Source: Priapulus caudatus
Lineage: Eukaryota > Priapulida > Priapulimorpha > Priapulimorphida > Priapulidae
Length of the DNA: 64,000 nt
Direction: 5' to 3'
Assembly: GCF_000485595.1 (NCBI RefSeq)
Contig: NW_014577061.1
Location: forward strand, 492,824 to 556,823
How positions within the stretch are numbered: position 1 is the first letter of the stretch; each line of letters begins with the position of its first letter. Below the pieces are notes generated by a model. That model did no database searches and was not told the origin of the DNA. It saw nothing but the letters and a program-made list of their open reading frames with translations. The position numbers were made by a program, and so were the translations under genes. Shown piece after piece: positions 54,901-63,518 of the stretch.

Positions 54901-55009
54901 TATCTTCATCCACACCATGCATTAGGTTCCAGTCCTTGGCATCCTCTACAGCTTCATTCAGCAAATCTTCATCCACTAGAGTGCAATATGGCAGTGTGTG
55001 TGGGATCAT
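45846..55009 (-). CDS. GSS: Glutathione synthetase, complete, 11 coding exons
   Basis: Gene-level entry. The enzyme joins gamma-glutamylcysteine and glycine with ATP, the last step of cytosolic glutathione synthesis. Eleven exons, all phase-consistent, give 1,431 nt: 476 residues plus stop. Human GSS has 474. Conserved sites seen: RSDYMF (substrate Arg), QIEVNAI (the Glu and Asn that bind Mg), [16 protein letters not shown] and [12 protein letters not shown] (ATP-grasp Lys, Glu and glycine-rich loop), and HLLRTK and DEGGVAMG near the end. The start ATG at 55009-55007 was chosen because it gives a family-typical length; the same frame is open a little further upstream to an acceptor-like TTTACAG at 55043, so a 5' UTR intron is likely. 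Exon 3 uses a GC donor. The gene is convergent with the cadherin gene. Confidence 0.97.
46005..46040 (-). repeat. (TTG/CAA)n tract in last GSS intron
   Basis: ACAAGCAACAACAACAGCAA-type repeats upstream of the exon 11 acceptor. The Cys-run reading frame here is an artefact. Confidence 0.8.
46354..47094. mobile_element. Candidate PIF/Harbinger-like remnant with MADF fragment
   Basis: The left end, GCCGCACACTATACGACC, resembles the inverted right end, GCCGCAGACTACGATTTT. A second inner inverted pair (GCACACTATACGACCCG and CGGGTTGTATAGTGTGC) lies at 46361-46513. The plus-strand frame at 46632-46814 encodes a MADF-like N terminus, [20 protein letters not shown]. Autonomous Harbingers carry a Myb/MADF accessory gene. 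Ends and target duplication are uncertain. It lies in GSS intron 10. Confidence 0.55.
46632..46814 (+). pseudogene. MADF-domain fragment, truncated
   Basis: Sixty codons. [20 protein letters not shown] and [17 protein letters not shown] fit the first two helices of MADF (Adf-1-type Myb/SANT) domains. The frame stops before the third helix is complete. Probably derived from the surrounding element rather than a host gene. Confidence 0.6.
47236..47507 (-). CDS. GSS: GSS coding exon 10: ATP-grasp glycine loop
   Basis: The acceptor is CTGCCGTAG and the donor GG|GTGTGT. It encodes [41 protein letters not shown] and [11 protein letters not shown]. Phase 2 out. A partial tandem duplication of the intron lies just beyond its acceptor. 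Confidence 0.97.
47508..47800. repeat. Two-copy tandem duplication at GSS exon 10 acceptor
   Basis: GGCAGACAATACTATTGTG... (47512-47622) is repeated as GGCAGAGAATACTATTGTG... (47674-47792), including GAACTAGAATATGGAAGACA. The second copy carries an acceptor-like GCCATAG. The rest of this intron shows no exon. Confidence 0.88.
48134..48322 (-). CDS. GSS: GSS coding exon 9
   Basis: The acceptor is TTTTTGCAG and the donor ATG|GTAAGA. It encodes [20 protein letters not shown] and [10 protein letters not shown]. Human: [20 protein letters not shown]. Confidence 0.97.
48790..48859 (-). CDS. GSS: GSS coding exon 8
   Basis: The acceptor is TTAATTTCAG; the donor is GAG|GTTCGT (weak). It encodes [19 protein letters not shown] and TSDE. 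Human: DGQEIAVVYFRDGYMPRQY. Confidence 0.96.
49175..49339 (-). CDS. GSS: GSS coding exon 7
   Basis: The acceptor is AATTTCCAG and the donor AT|GTAAGT. It encodes [20 protein letters not shown] and the variable lid segment to SKALL. Human: [20 protein letters not shown]. Confidence 0.96.
49440..49513 (-). CDS. GSS: GSS coding exon 6
   Basis: The acceptor is CATTTTCCAG and the donor GA|GTAAGT. It encodes [20 protein letters not shown]. Human: NPSKGLALGIAKAWELYG. Phase 2 out. Confidence 0.95.
50489..50537 (-). CDS. GSS: GSS coding exon 5 (49 nt)
   Basis: The acceptor is TGTTTAAG and the donor CAC|GTAAGT. It encodes [17 protein letters not shown] once joined. This segment is poorly conserved in the family; its position and phase fit exactly. 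Confidence 0.85.
50889..51019 (-). CDS. GSS: GSS coding exon 4: substrate and Mg site
   Basis: The acceptor is TTTTTCAG and the donor AG|GTATAA. It encodes [32 protein letters not shown] and SMFH. RSDYMF and IEVNAI are catalytic-site motifs. Phase 2 out. Confidence 0.97.
51256..51331 (-). CDS. GSS: GSS coding exon 3, followed by a GC donor
   Basis: The acceptor is TTGTTTTGCAG; the donor is ACAG|GCATGT, a GC-AG intron. It encodes [20 protein letters not shown] then EGTSQ; human has [21 protein letters not shown]. The GC donor is forced by both frame and family alignment. Confidence 0.92.
51332..53849 (-). other. GSS intron 2, including old repeats
   Basis: No exon seen. The segment 52600-53110 contains TGACCTTTGACC- and CGGACGGACGG-type words. 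The segment 53215-53686 contains AATCTGGA/TCCGGACC words in both orientations; its right end reads CAGTAGAAGTCTGAAAATCC inverted, flanked by TA, resembling a pogo/Tigger-derived element. Confidence 0.55.
53850..54036 (-). CDS. GSS: GSS coding exon 2
   Basis: The acceptor is ACATTGTAG and the donor AG|GTAAAC. It encodes [20 protein letters not shown] and [10 protein letters not shown]. Human has LLRTSQEPTSSEVVSYAPF. Phase 2 out. Confidence 0.96.
54602..54851. mobile_element. MITE copy 1 with TIR AGGCCAAAACAAAATATA
   Basis: The ends are inverted: AGGCCAAAACAAAATATAGG at the left, CATTTTGTTTTGGCCTAA at the right. The interior matches 63239-63518 closely (GCGACCCTAAACATTTTATT, TTCGGACATGGTTCGTAAA). 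It lies in GSS intron 1. No coding sense. Confidence 0.92.
54916..55009 (-). CDS. GSS: GSS coding exon 1
   Basis: Starts ATGATCCCACACACA; encodes [20 protein letters not shown] and KDWNLMHG. The donor is CATG|GTGTGG. The exon extends to 55042 as 5' UTR if TTTACAG is used. Phase 1 out. Confidence 0.88.
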
Positions 55010-55042
55010 CACGCAGTTGGCAGCAGACGAGGTTTGTTTATA

Positions 55043-57302
55043 CTGTAAATGAAAAAAAAGGTCAAGCCTGGTTTACTGCATCAGGTTTTTACACGCCACC
55101 TCACTCGTCAGCATGTGACAAACACATTTCGTAACAAAAAATTAAGTTGCTCAGCTGTCTGAACGTCTGTTGTGCAGACCATTTTACGTGCTCAGGAAAA
55201 TTTGCTTTTATAATATCTGAGGTACTTAATTAGTTCAAGGCTGCCCAGCTAATAGACATCATTGGCAATCCTTTGCACAGGACCTTGAAATCAATGGTAA
55301 GCCCAAGTAACATTCAACAGTCTCGAGTTTACATACTTCAAATTTCCTCCAACACGTAGATGTGTGCGCTGGTGAGTTAGTTAGTGTGTGCATATGTGCG
55401 TGCGGCCGCGTCCGTGTGCATGTGTTTATTATGCTAGGTAGCCCGAAATGAGACGAACTTTGACCTAATGCCACTTAATGCCTATTATGACCTTAATGTT
55501 TGGCAGGTGCCAGTAACTGCAACTTTGAGTTTGACGCTGAACGTTAGGAACGTTGTTGCTGCAGTGTGTCTTGGCCTAATGTGGGGTCCAAACAAACACA
55601 AACATACTCTTGACATATTTCACATAATAGTTGTGGCCGAAACAATAGCGAAGCTTGAGAAGCAGGTACTGCATGCAAAAAAACAGTGGAAGCATAGAAA
55701 AAAATTTTCTCACATGTGTAGTTCAACACAACATATGAGCCAGACACATAGAAAGTCAATACACAAACTTGCAAGTGTTGAAAAGGAGATTGATGCAATC
55801 GTAACTGAAATAGTAGCGAATGCGTTCTCCAGAAAGTCGACAATTATTCCAAGTTAAAACCTAATGGAACCAAGAAGAAACCGTTTGTTTTGGGGATAGC
55901 AACCAAGTGCAATGTCATGGTCCACCCATTCAACACTTTGATAGTTACATGCACAAGAGCTGACTAACAATGATAAGTAAAGCAAGCTTTCTACAACATT
56001 CCATTGGATGAGAAAACCGTTTAACGTATTACAGTTTTTTGCATGGTTTTCCTCAGGAATTTAAGAAGGGATGTTGGGAAATCAGGCAATTCATCCCAGA
56101 TTGCTCACTGGAGTCAATTACACATGTTATAAACAATCCCAAAACAGACGAACTCTTCTACTTTTCGTTAGGAGATGTACACATAAAGATGTGAATACAC
56201 AGCGTGATTGTGTTGGGATTGTCATAAGTAAACAGAGTTAGAAATCATGTGTGTCAATGAGGCAATTAGGACAGGTCCGAGGATTTATGTCTCAAATTTG
56301 TTTTACTTTTAGCTTTGATGGCTTCTCAGACCCAACCCAAGTTAAAGGCCTAGGATAGTTCTACTGGTGTAGCCTTTGCTCCCACTACAGGGCTATACTA
56401 CAACCTGTGTCGGGATCCGGAGAAAAATGTTTACAGTGTGATTTAAACACGAATTTCTAGCTGGCCGGCTATAGAATACAACTTGTATATGCTTTAAGTT
56501 TATTAATGCTAGGGTGATTTTTCATTGTGTCACAGACCACAGCATTGCCGGCCACGCTGTAAACATTCATGTCCGGATCCCGACATCAGCTAGGACGGAC
56601 GGGGATAGTATCTAACTCTAAGTAAGTAGTAAGTATGCGCATGGAAAGAACCCGGCCTTGTAGTTGTACGCTTTCTGCTCTGTACAGACCACAGATACCA
56701 GTTGGACGTTGCTGTCATGGCATGACGTGTTTTGGAAGAGCTCCAGGTGTCGGGTGATATCAGGATTAGTTGAAATATTTTCATGAAATAACTCTCTACT
56801 AACAAATATAACTACGTATCTTATCGCTTGGTAAAATAAATGCTCAAGCTAATAATTAGTACCTTGTAGAGTGCTGTGTACTACAAAACTATATAATTCA
56901 CAAAACTACCGGCAGCCATTTTATTTTTAGAATTTTCCCGCCGGAACTTACACTTGCTCTTTGTTTACACGTAGACGTATAAGTTGGTGGGCTTTCCAAA
57001 TTCAGCACAGTGTGAGTGTTATATATTCGCTATAACTACTAACACAGCCTACTATCTCGTCTCTTGCGTGTTACCGGGGCGGCTGCCGGGACGAAGTCTA
57101 GTACTACTACTAAGTATTAAAAAAAAAAATTTTAAATCTTACTCAGTAAATTTATTTAGTATTTAGTAATTACTTTGTTGTGGCGTCTATCTGCACATAA
57201 GACTGCACATGTACTATTTTCGACTAGACTATTGCAATTATCGGATATATATTACTGTGTTTTCACGGTTGATACATATTGTGTGAACTATTACCAGCAA
57301 CT
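55043..57302. other. GSS upstream region; no gene recognised
   Basis: An open frame at 55468-55857 (+, 129 codons) is Lys/His-rich near its end and matches nothing I recognise; it may be a transposon remnant. The GSS promoter should lie here. No TATA-type signal stands out. Confidence 0.5.
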
Positions 57303-57605
57303 ATGTCAGACTCTAAAAGAAGAGGCCAACGAGGTGCTAAAGGCGGGAACATCAGCACTAGGTCACTTATAAAAGATCAGCCGGCCTCGTCTAGTATTAC
57401 ACCTAGTGATATTCGTGTAGACGATGATGTATTTACTCCAGACGAATGTGGTGACTGCAAAGACCCAGTGGAGCAGGGGGAACAGGCCCTACAATGTGAA
57501 CTTTGCGAACGATGGTTCCATGTAAGATGCCAGAACATATCAATCCAGTCCTACGAACTTTTAATAAAGCTGGGGCTAGACAGCAATAATTTTCTCTCCG
57601 TTAGG
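57303..57605 (+). pseudogene. LINE ORF1 fragment with PHD-type zinc finger
   Basis: Starts MSDSKRRGQRGAKGG, then CGDCKDPVEQGEQALQCELC and ERWFHVRC. The Cys/His spacing and WFH motif are typical of PHD-like fingers in ORF1 of CR1/L2-type non-LTR elements. The frame is cut at about 57600, where an unrelated minus-strand sequence begins. Confidence 0.7.
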
Positions 57606-57983
57606 TGGGGATTTCAGATCAAAGCGTTCCATGCAGCCTTTCTCACGACAAGTCATTTTCAAGCAGGAACTAAGCCCAACAAGACACTCAGTCACTGAGT
57701 ATCCAAGCTGTGAACCACACTTGGGACATGGAAACTGCTGAATAAAGTTCACCACATAAATTTTCAACATCAAAGAGACGATAGCCCTGAATATGTGTAG
57801 GAGCACTTTTTTCTGAGACAGTGACCTTCTTTGCAGAAGCACAGGCTTCCTCATCCTCATCCTGCAGAGCTGGTTCATCCTCTAGGCAAGCTTTTTTCAG
57901 GGAGCCAGTGTACCGATTCCCTGCGAATCTTCGTTTTGTGGGACGATCTTTCCTCTGCTTTGGGGGCATCTTGATCGTAACTA
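57606..57983 (-). pseudogene. Mutator-like transposase N-terminal fragment, frameshifted
   Basis: On the minus strand: MPPKQRKDRPTKRRFAGNRY, then IQGYRLFDVENL, and in another frame FPCPKCGSQLGYSV, GLSSCLKMTCREKGC. The basic start, GYRLxDxEnL and a CPxC...C..C zinc-binding stretch recall N termini of invertebrate Mutator-like transposases. A frameshift near 57745 separates the halves. Family assignment is tentative. Confidence 0.5.
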
Positions 57984-58135
57984 TCAACTGTGCATGTACA
58001 TGGAAAAATAAAAATAATTTACTTGTAGACATTACATGGTCCACTTGTTGCACCCCAGGCCTAATACAGTTTATGTGATAATTTCAGTGACTTGTTTTGC
58101 TTTCAATATAAAGTATCAAACAGGCTGGCATTGAA

Positions 58136-58590
58136 TAGATGACATTGATGAAACAGTGGTGAATAACCTCTCCAAATTTGCAGATGACACCAAGTTGTTT
58201 GGGATTGTAGGAACACCGGAACAAGTACACAGGCTGCAGCAGGATCTGAACTCTTTGTTTAAATGGTCAGAGGACTGGCAAATGCTATTTAACCTGGACA
58301 AATGCAAATGTATACATATATATGGGACATGGCAATCTAGAGGCCACATATTACATGAACAATGCACCCCTAGCCAACGCGACGGAAGAAAAAGACTTGG
58401 GAATTATAATACATTCATCGCTCAAACCATCACGGCAGTGTGCGGAAGCAGTCAAGAAAGCCAATAGGGTACTAGGGGTCATCAAAACGTGCTTTACAGA
58501 CAGGTCAAAGCATACAATCATTCCCTTGTACAAATCGCTAGTCCGGCCTCACCTAGACTATGCAGTCCATGCCTGGAGTCCATATCTGGT
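58136..58590 (+). pseudogene. LINE reverse-transcriptase remnant (FADD motif), frameshifted
   Basis: DIDETVVNNLSKFADDTKLF carries the catalytic F-x-DD box. QQDLNSLFKWSEDWQMLFN and DKCK follow. After a frameshift near 58320 the frame continues with EEKDLGIIIHSSLKPSRQC and YKSLVRPHLDYAVHAWSPYL. This is typical of the CR1/Jockey-type non-LTR reverse-transcriptase thumb. The 5' part is absent. Confidence 0.88.
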
Positions 58591-58842
58591 AAGGAGGTGG
58601 ATATTCGTCCGAGCATCGGACACCTGTTCGTATGCGCTATTCGCCCGAGCAGTTGTTGCGCATGCGCTGTTCATGTTGTATTACATAAATGTAATATAAT
58701 GCTAGTCTAGGGGGGGCGCATACCTAACCACGCTATAGTGTTGTAAGCTCTTGCCTCTGAACACTCCAGTAAACACGTCTGTTTCTGTTCATCACACAAG
58801 CTCAAAGTCCCCGTATGTTTTATTCCCACCGTNNNNNNNNNN
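58591..58842. mobile_element. LTR-like insertion within the LINE remnant, ends in gap
   Basis: A segment foreign to the reverse transcriptase interrupts it after WSPYL. CTCTGAACACTCCAGTAAAC and GTCTGTTTCTGTTCATC resemble the R/U5 part of an LTR. The right end is hidden by ten N at 58833-58842. Identity is inference. Confidence 0.4.
58833..58842. other. Assembly gap (10 N)
   Basis: Unknown true length. It lies inside the LINE/LTR-like mosaic. Confidence 0.95.
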
Positions 58843-58847
58843 ACACT

Positions 58848-58938
58848 GGAGAAACGGAGGGAGAGAGCAGATCTTATTGAAGTCTTCAAACTCATCCAGG
58901 GCATAGACAAAGTAAACTATAGGATTTTTTTTCACTAA
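58848..58938 (+). pseudogene. LINE reverse-transcriptase C-terminal fragment
   Basis: EKRRERADLIEVFKLIQGID continues the reverse-transcriptase C terminus of CR1/Jockey-type LINEs (EYRRxRxDLIEVYKILxG). The frame ends at a TAA at 58936-58938. It is the other side of the interrupted copy. Confidence 0.8.
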
Positions 58939-59650
58939 ATCACATGTCACCCATAAAAGGGCCCTAACCCTTCATAGCCATGCATCGACATAATGTTGTG
59001 TGTGGCTATACAGTAAATACAGATATTTTAATTTGCATACCAAGGCCTGGGGAATCACTCAGTCACTCACTGTATCACTCACAGCACGGCTCCCACCTTG
59101 ACCTCTGATATTTGTGACAAAACTCAAAATCACACCAACATGTGACTGTGAAAATGGAATGAGGCGGTTGTTGACAGTGTTCCTTGTCGTAAATCGTGTA
59201 TTTTAATTTTATTTATTTATTTATTTAGGGGATTATTTACGTATACATCCCATTAAAAGCATTTTAAAATTTAAAATTTTAGATAACTACCAACGATAAA
59301 TACACAAACTCTGACGGGCACTGTGAAATACACTGCTACTGTTAGTGTTAGTACAGAGATCAGTGATTTGCGCAGGCACATGTGCCTTGTTCCCTTGCGT
59401 TTGGCAAGTGCGCCCGATTGTAAACATGTAGGTATCAGGACTGGGAATGAGGTTGCCGCGATTCCGTCAACAGTTTACGACCAGGCAGTGAAAGCAATGT
59501 GTGGAAGTTGTTGCATTCTTGTATTCTATGTCTGTTGTGTTGGTTTTTCCGTACTGCCACCAATATTAGACGTGTGTATGTACAACGTAAACTCATAGAC
59601 GCATTCATTGATCGACCTTATAAGCGTGTTTTGTGTAATAACATTTAATC
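58939..59650 (+). other. Upstream region of the SAP-domain gene
   Basis: Contains an (ATTT)n tract at 59205-59228 and a CTCACT-rich stretch near 59060. The SAP-gene promoter/5' UTR is expected here; no specific motif can be assigned. Confidence 0.5.
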
Positions 59651-59692
59651 ATGTCTGAAAACTTTACTGATGCGAAGCTGCAAAAGTTAAAG
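59651..59692 (+). CDS. SAP-domain protein, exon 1 (start)
   Basis: ATG at 59651 opens MSENFTDAKLQKLK, followed by AAG|GTAAGC. Stops precede it in frame. It joins exon 2 in phase 0 to complete the first helix of the SAP domain (KLQKLKVVDLKKELK). Confidence 0.85.
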
Positions 59693-59791
59693 GTAAGCAA
59701 ATATATCCTAGCCCTAGTACTAAGTATAGGCACTGTATTCACTGTTCAGTTCAGTTTTGAGCCTCATACTCATAGTCATAGTCATAGTCAT

Positions 59792-59872
59792 AGTTAACCC
59801 GACCAGGCTGTGTGACTAACGTCAATACACCCTAGGTATCTAACCCTAGCAATACCGTTTCTTGGAGCTAAG
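59792..59872 (+). repeat. Short dispersed repeat inserted in a (CATAGT)n tract
   Basis: The segment with GACCAGGCTGTGTGACTAAC and TACCGTTTCTTGGAGCTAA is flanked on both sides by GTCATAGTCATAG repeats, as if inserted into them. Its reverse copy is at 10577-10650. Confidence 0.8.
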
Positions 59873-60086
59873 TCATAGTCATAGTCATAGTCATAAGACA
59901 ATGACATAACTAAAATGATAGTTTTTTACTCTTCTTCTACTTCTTCAAGTACTTGTTCTTTTTCTTCCTCCTCTTCTTCTTCTGAATCTGTCTTAACTTC
60001 TGAATCTGTAAGAACTTCTGGTAGTGCCTAGTCACTAGTGGTACTACTACTAGTAGTAGTACTACTACTACTAGCTCTAGTACTAG

Positions 60087-60530
60087 CTATAGCCCGCGGA
60101 TCGCTGCCGCAGGGCTATAGCACATTCTGCCATAGATGTAATCTAAGCAAATGGTCCAACTGATGTGACCAAAAATTTATCCCCAAAACGTAAAATGATC
60201 GGGCTTTTTAACACTTATCTATGCTGTTATTCCTCAAAGTCTTAGCACTGAAGAGTCACGCGTGCACACATAAGCAGAGCAACCGCATTTGAAAACAAAA
60301 CACCAGTAGTGCTAAGACTTTGAGGAATAACAGCATAAATACCTGGTGTAAAGTTGTGGAAGTGTTCAAAAAGATAGGTGAGATGTCCATGTTGATAGAT
60401 AAGTGTTAAAAAGCCCGATCATTTTACGTTTTGGGGATAAATTTTTGGTCACATCAGTTGGACCATTTGCTTAGATTACATCTATGGCAGAATGTGCTAT
60501 AGCCCTGCGGCAGCGATCCGCGGGCTATAG
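60087..60530. mobile_element. Foldback element 1 with 134-nt inverted arms and terminal hairpins
   Basis: 60087-60220 and 60397-60530 are essentially perfect reverse complements. Each arm begins with its own hairpin: CTATAGCCCGCGG...CCGCAGGGCTATAG. A second inner inverted pair (GTTATTCCTCAAAGTCTTAG) lies at 60225 and 60315. No coding sense. It lies in intron 1 of the SAP-domain gene. Confidence 0.93.
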
Positions 60531-60652
60531 TACTAGAGCTAATCTCTACTAGCTAGGCTACTCTCCTAGCTCTACTCTACTACTACTAGGCTATGTTTTC
60601 AATAGCTCTAGCCTCTAGGCTCTAGTACTATAGATTATAGGCATAGCATAGG

Positions 60653-61244
60653 CTAGCCCGCGTACAGTTGCCGCAGGGCTATAGAACATTCTATTACGAA
60701 TGCTCGCGACCAACTTATTCACGGTTACTCGCGGCTATAAAACGTCTGTGGTAGGAAATTAATGTTTCTTATCCGAAGTAAATATGTCTTAAGTTATATC
60801 CGCTACTAAAATTTAACCTCTAACTATCGTTGAAATGGTCTCTACTTGCGGTATTTCTTGTGAACGACCATTATTTACGAACTTCAAACGGCCATTTTTG
60901 GTGGCGCTGCAGCAGTGCCAGTCGGAGGGAACTATGTTACGTATTTCCGCACGTGGAGGGGTGGGCGGGTTGGGATTTGGTTGTCGACAAAAACGTTGTT
61001 GTCAAGTAACAAATTAAGCGATCAAAAAAGATTGTAATATTAGTTTTGTCATGAAAGATAAACAAATTACTATTATTAATTTGTTACTTGACAACAACAA
61101 TGTTTTTGTCCACAACCAACACAACCCGCCCACCCCTCCACGTGCGAAAATACATAGTTCCCGCTGACTGGCTGGAGTAAGTTGGTCCCAAGCATTCGTA
61201 ATAGAATGTTCTATAGCCCTGCGGCAACTGTACGCGGGCTATAG
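60653..61244. mobile_element. Foldback element 2, related termini
   Basis: The ends TAGCCCGCGTACAGTTGCCG and the inverted right end share AGCCCGCG and TGCCGCAGGGCTATAG with element 1. Outer arms are about 65 nt; inner inverted arms of about 85 nt lie at 60930-61016 and 61078-61165 (GTGGAGGGGTGGGCGGGTTG). The middle is unrelated to element 1. Confidence 0.9.
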
Positions 61245-62424
61245 TGCTAGAGCTATGTTTTCAATGGCAATGCCAGTGACAGTCAGTGGCAGTGCCATTA
61301 GCATTGACAATAAATACTGAATCGGGCCCGAGATTAGTTTAGCACCCCAGATTCATTTAGCACATATGCGAAAACATATTTGCGGGGTCCCAAACTGTCC
61401 TTTATCAGATAATAGCTTTTAGCTCAAATAATCGGTCATGTATCAAAAAACCGTTTTAGACTAAACCGACCAGGCTCTCTGACTGTTACACGGCAGAGGA
61501 GCCTGACACCCTTCCATACGAAATGCCTGGTAGCTTGAAAACAAACTCCGCATTTTGTAAAATTTCGTAAATAAAACAATGTATTACCACATGTGACCTC
61601 ACCTGTTACATGTTTGCAACTATCGCATCACTTCTTAATTACTATTTCCCTCGAAATACATGTTAAAATAAGAGAATTTCGAACAGCTATACTATTTGAA
61701 CGTTGTAAAATGCCATACTGGATGTTCTTATGTCTCTTTTTGTATTGTTTGTACTTGTATTTTTTGCCATGTATGATGGGATATCTATGGGAAAATGGCG
61801 GCGTTTTTTGAGTTTTATCTTATCAATTTATAAATAATTACTCGCTGACACGTAAATACATGCTCAGTGATAGCGCACATATAATAAATCGAGGCGTGGA
61901 AGTACAGAGAAGCGGTAAAAATCATAAAAAGTTAGATAATTTTACGTTTAATAGCAGCGCACGTCATGCCAAACAATATTCTATTGCGTCGGCTTGTGAC
62001 CCTCTCGCCAACGTAGTGTTAAGCGAGAAGGGAACTTGTGGCTAGTTTTAGACATGTTATATAAGGACCTATTTTTGGCTCAGTTTTCAAATGCCACTAC
62101 AGCCATTGTAATATGTGATATTCGAAATTGGAATTTGTGATCGAGAATCGATCTGGGTTTCTTGCAGTAACTTTGCACTGTAATTGATGCCATTTGCACC
62201 TAGCTTGGTTCGACTAAATCACAAAAATCTACTCATGGTGGATTTTAAGCCAATGCAAAGAGATAGTATGACACTACAGAGAAGATAGGCAATAGTGAAT
62301 AGTTTACATTGAATATTTTGCTTGCAAAAAATTCACAATGCCTGTGTAGCACTATAGTAATACCACCTGCCTATATAAGTCCACTTTGGCATTTCCTTTC
62401 ACTGGGTGCTATATATACAGGTAT
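61245..62424 (+). other. Remainder of SAP-gene intron 1, left part
   Basis: AT-rich. A fragment of the dispersed repeat family lies near 61465. No exon seen. Confidence 0.6.
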
Positions 62425-62946
62425 CAGGGGCGGATCCTGGGCTGAAGCTAGACAGTATTTTTCCAGATTTTAAAGGCACATCCCCCAAAAAGGACACACC
62501 ACCCCACAGTGGGTGTTGTTAGGCGCGGAAGCACATGGCGGGGGGTCTGGGGGCCTCCCCCAGGAAATTTCAAAATTTCAAGCGTCCCTGGACACAAAAA
62601 TGAGCACCATTTGAGCACACATTTAGTCAAGCAGCAATAGCTAAAAACCATATGGAATTTTATTTCTGCTTCATATTTTGCCTGCGCTTTGCATACCAGC
62701 AATTAATGCAGAATGATTCAAGCACTTCCCTTCTTTTTCAGATATCAAAGCTAGTTTTGTTACCATGTAAAATTTTGATTTTCTTCAAGTCCTGTCAATG
62801 AATCAGAAGAAAAAGAAAACAAATAAAGAATATAGCCAAATTCCACCAAATTGTTTTCTGTATTTTTTAGCGCAAAATTTTGAAGGGCACTTTGAAATCT
62901 AGACCGTATTTCCCAATACGGCAAATACGGTCTGAATCCGCCCCTG
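62425..62946. mobile_element. hAT-like nonautonomous element (CAGGGGCGGAT ends)
   Basis: The left end CAGGGGCGGATCCTGGG and the right end ATCCGCCCCTG are inverted over 11 nt. GGTAT flanks both sides. It contains the GGGGGTCTGGGGGCCTCCCC word common in such elements. A fragment with similar words is at 4670-4740. No coding sense; 522 bp. Confidence 0.75.
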
Positions 62947-63052
62947 GGTATTACTGTACGTATGTCATAAATCTTAGGCTCGAACCAATTTAGAAGAATA
63001 TTCACAAGTACAATGAGCATGAGAAAATAATGGCTGTTTTACTTTTGGACAG

Positions 63053-63203
63053 GTTGTTGATTTAAAAAAAGAGTTGAAGACACATGGTCTGTCCATAGTT
63101 GGAAACAAAAGTGAACTTATAGACCGACTAAAACACTATTTGCGAGAAAAGCATGGACTCCCCAAAGATGAGGAAAATATTGAGAGTGAGCATGGTGAAC
63201 AGG
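63053..63203 (+). CDS. SAP-domain protein, exon 2
   Basis: The acceptor is TTTTGGACAG and the donor G|GTACGT. It encodes VVDLKKELKTHGLSIVGNKS, ELIDRLKHYLREKHGLPKDE. This is a complete SAP helix-extension-helix DNA/RNA-binding module at the extreme N terminus, as in SAFB, SARNP and hnRNP U proteins. GNKSELIDRLK is closest to what I know of SAFB, but the rest lies outside the window, so no symbol is given. Phase 1 out. Confidence 0.9.
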
Positions 63204-63238
63204 GTACGTAGACAGCAGCCTTCCAACTCCAAGATCAC

Positions 63239-63518
63239 TAGGCCAAAACAAAATATAGGTGTGGGTACGGTTTCCCGACCGACCCTATTTATTCCCAGCG
63301 ACCCTAAACATTTTATTGTCAATTTTCTTTAAAGTAAAAAAATAAATAAATAAATAAAATAAAATATGAATTGGACAGTTCCTTCTTCAAAAGGCACAAC
63401 CTTCGGACATGGTTCGTAAATAAAATATTTCAAGAAAATAAAATGTTTTCCCTACCTACCTACCCTATTTTTTTTCGGCATGTAATGGTAACCACACATA
63501 TATTTTGTTTTGGCCTAA
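63239..63518. mobile_element. MITE copy 2 with TIR AGGCCAAAACAAAATATA
   Basis: Near-identical to 54602-54851 but with an extra AAATAAATAAATAAAT stretch inside. TA-like flanks (CTA left, TAA right). It lies about 35 bp after the exon 2 donor of the SAP-domain gene. Confidence 0.92.

Noticed and set aside
55468-55857. 129-codon open frame as a host gene
   Set aside because: No recognised domain, no splice partners seen and a transposon-rich setting; left as unexplained sequence.
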